Assembly (NCBI GenBank): GCA_024405235.1
Contig: JAKSPA010000059.1
Location: 1 to 8,912 of the forward strand
Length of the DNA: 8,912 nucleotides
Direction: 5' to 3'
Source of the DNA: Lentisphaeria bacterium
GTDB lineage: Bacteria > Verrucomicrobiota > Lentisphaeria > Oligosphaerales > Oligosphaeraceae
Positions within the stretch are counted from its first letter, which is position 1, and each line of letters begins with the position of its first letter. The notes beneath the pieces are model-generated. The model was not told the origin of the DNA and did not search any database. It was given only the letters and a program-made list of their open reading frames with translations. Position numbers and translations under genes: made by a program. This document shows positions 7,582 through 8,912 of the stretch, one piece after another.

Positions 7582-8805
7582 ATGAGCATTCAAGAGTCAT
7601 GTGAGCAGTTTTTCAGAGATAGGGAGACAGGACTGATTTTCTCTTTTCTCGATGCCAGGACCTTATTGCCTGCAACCGAAGAACTCTTCTGCGATGCGGA
7701 TTTGGGTTTCAGCGACAGAGTGAAGGGTTTTTCTGCCGCGGAATGCTGTATGCACGAGAATTTCGGCATGTGCACGGGCGCCTATATGATGTCGGAAATA
7801 CTGCACTACAGACGTACAGGGGAGCAGCGGGCCTTGACGAATGTCTCGCGCTCTCTGGAAGGTTTGCGCTATGCGTACAAATTAGGCGACAAATTTGAGC
7901 ACGGATTCTTTCCAAAGGTCTATGGGAGGCGTTTTTCCGAAGAGACAAGCACCGACCAAGTGCTCTATGCATGCTATGCGATGGATGCATACTATCCTCT
8001 TGCGTCGTCGACAGAGCGCTCGTGGATTGAAGAGATGATTCCGTCGATGATTGATTTCTGGTGCCGTCGCGATTACCGCTATCATTATTTTACAATATGC
8101 GACGGCACTTGGCAGTGGCCTCCACAGCGCTTTCCTGCACTTCTGTCCTTGGCTGAAAAATACAGCGGCTGCGGTAAATTCGCGAAGGAATTCGAGCGCA
8201 TGGTCGAATTCAGCAAAACGCCAGAGCATTGCCAATTGGCGGATGCGATAAAAATGAATACGCCGACTGATTTTGAAAAAGTCAATGGCGGATGGCTTAC
8301 ATTTGCAGGAGCGGACAGAGTCACCATGGAAACGATGAATTATTCGATTCTGCTGAAAAACAAACCGGCACATCCTTTCAGTGATATCTGGAAGGACGGA
8401 ATCCGCAGGATATGGGATGAAGTGAAGGTGACTTTGACGCAGGACGGACGATATCTTTCGATGACCATCACCGATTTCAAAAACGGCGAATGCAGACGCA
8501 CGCCAGGATACGCACTTGACGGCACTTCATATCATGGAGCAAAATCTTCCTGGAGCACGATGGTTGTTCGCGCAGGACTTATGGCTTTGGATTTTTTCCC
8601 TGAATGGTCGTCGGAAGTCATTCCACTGGCGGAAAACGTGCTTTCCAAACTGAATTTCAACGATTGCACATATTATGACGAACCGGAACGTTTCGCGCCT
8701 GGTGAACGATTCAAGACGAAACTGCTTAGCGGAGATGCGGTAACCAACTGGCTATGGGCCGACGAACTGCTGCAAATTGCCAAGGGCGGCAGGGCTGTCG
8801 GCTGA
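7582..8805 (+). CDS. Unrecognised cytoplasmic protein, possibly an (alpha/alpha)6-barrel carbohydrate enzyme
   Basis: The product has 407 residues from ATG at 7582. AGG abuts the ATG directly, so the ribosome site is poor, but no better in-frame start is visible. There is no signal peptide or membrane segment, unlike every minus-strand product here. The sequence is mostly helical with repeated helix-loop-helix units and many aromatics. Notable segments are CCMHENFGMCTGAYMMSEIL (55-74), GFFPKVYG (108-115), ETSTDQVLYACYAMDAYY (121-138), WPPQRFPALLSLAEKY (180-195) and SSWSTMVVRAGLMALDFF (322-339). The STDQ stretch followed by an aromatic-rich helix recalls six-hairpin glycosidases and unsaturated-uronyl hydrolases (GH88/GH105-like fold), but I cannot place it in a family. 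It has about a dozen cysteines, consistent with a reducing compartment. Divergent placement from the secreted-enzyme block suggests a role in intracellular processing of the released sugar, which is inference. Confidence 0.87.
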   Translation: MSIQESCEQFFRDRETGLIFSFLDARTLLPATEELFCDADLGFSDRVKGFSAAECCMHENFGMCTGAYMMSEILHYRRTGEQRALTNVSRSLEGLRYAYKLGDKFEHGFFPKVYGRRFSEETSTDQVLYACYAMDAYYPLASSTERSWIEEMIPSMIDFWCRRDYRYHYFTICDGTWQWPPQRFPALLSLAEKYSGCGKFAKEFERMVEFSKTPEHCQLADAIKMNTPTDFEKVNGGWLTFAGADRVTMETMNYSILLKNKPAHPFSDIWKDGIRRIWDEVKVTLTQDGRYLSMTITDFKNGECRRTPGYALDGTSYHGAKSSWSTMVVRAGLMALDFFPEWSSEVIPLAENVLSKLNFNDCTYYDEPERFAPGERFKTKLLSGDAVTNWLWADELLQIAKGGRAVG

Positions 8806-8814
8806 GGCTACCAC

Positions 8815-8856
8815 AGGCGCGTTTCGTGGGCGGTTGTGTCTATGACGCCTTTTTTA
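8815..8856 (+). terminator. Possible weak terminator after the plus-strand gene
   Basis: AGGCG at 8815-8819 can pair with CGCCT at 8846-8850, and a six-T run (8850-8855) follows. The loop is long (26 nt). A competing short hairpin, GGCG at 8829-8832 with CGCC at 8846-8849, ends at the same T run. Both are weak compared with the terminator at 6611-6643. It starts 9 nt after the stop codon. Confidence 0.42.
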
Positions 8857-8859
8857 TAT

Positions 8860-8912
8860 TGTTGTAAAAATTGCGGAATGGTGTAGTATTTGGTGTTGTA
8901 AAAATTGTGGAA
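8860..8912 (+). repeat. 19-nt direct repeat, 34-nt period, at the right edge
   Basis: TGTTGTAAAAATTGCGGAA at 8860-8878 recurs as TGTTGTAAAAATTGTGGAA at 8894-8912, with one difference (C to T). The 15-nt spacer is TGGTGTAGTATTTGG. The second copy ends on the last base of the window, so the number of copies is unknown. Possible meanings are regulator sites before the next gene or the start of a longer repeat array. Confidence 0.7.
8862..8889 (+). promoter_or_regulatory. Candidate promoter overlapping the right-edge repeat
   Basis: TTGTAA at 8862-8867 and TAGTAT at 8884-8889 are separated by 16 nt, close to sigma-70 spacing. The -35-like element lies inside the first 19-nt repeat copy. It would drive a plus-strand gene outside the window, so it cannot be confirmed here. 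Confidence 0.3.

Noticed and set aside
7882..8373. 163-codon minus-strand frame inside the 407-residue gene
   Set aside because: It has no ribosome site and no domain-like sequence, and it lies opposite a longer frame with a protein-like composition.
8860..8912. CRISPR array
   Set aside because: Only two copies of 19 nt with a 15-nt spacer are visible; both lengths are too short for CRISPR and no cas gene is present.

Overview
The window looks like a carbohydrate-degradation locus from a member of the Planctomycetota-Verrucomicrobiota-Chlamydiota group, most likely a Lentisphaerota (Victivallales-type) bacterium. This is inferred from the combination of a single-copy, H-X9-DG-type prepilin-like protein with large secreted glycosidase-like proteins (GH20 and DUF4838 types). 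No rRNA, tRNA or housekeeping marker confirms the taxonomy.

Layout. A minus-strand block fills the left 7.3 kb. In transcription order it holds: a prepilin-like protein (6659-7342) with a strong Shine-Dalgarno site; an intrinsic terminator (6611-6643) directly behind it; a secreted DUF4838-type protein (4234-6528); a secreted GH20-type hexosaminidase-like protein (1494-4208); and a second DUF4838-type protein (1468 down to the left edge), whose C-terminus lies outside the window. The last three genes are separated by two 25-nt spacers and look like one operon. On the right, after a 239-bp AT-rich divergent intergenic region with a repeated 11-mer, lies one plus-strand gene (7582-8805). It encodes a 407-residue protein without a signal peptide that resembles (alpha/alpha)6-barrel carbohydrate enzymes but that I do not recognise. 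The right edge holds a possible weak terminator and a 19-nt direct repeat with a 34-nt period.

How the genes may work together (inference). The three secreted proteins would attack an extracellular or periplasmic glycan, probably one containing N-acetylhexosamine judging by the GH20 His-Ile-Gly-x-Asp-Glu motif. The cytoplasmic protein could process a released sugar or oligosaccharide. The prepilin-like protein would be a surface or secretion-linked partner expressed separately, or more strongly, because of the terminator. The shared divergent region suggests common regulation. Nothing in the window is clearly a new defence or mobile system. The least explained parts are the prepilin-terminator-glycosidase arrangement, the DUF4838 pair, the unclassified 407-residue protein and the two sets of short direct repeats.
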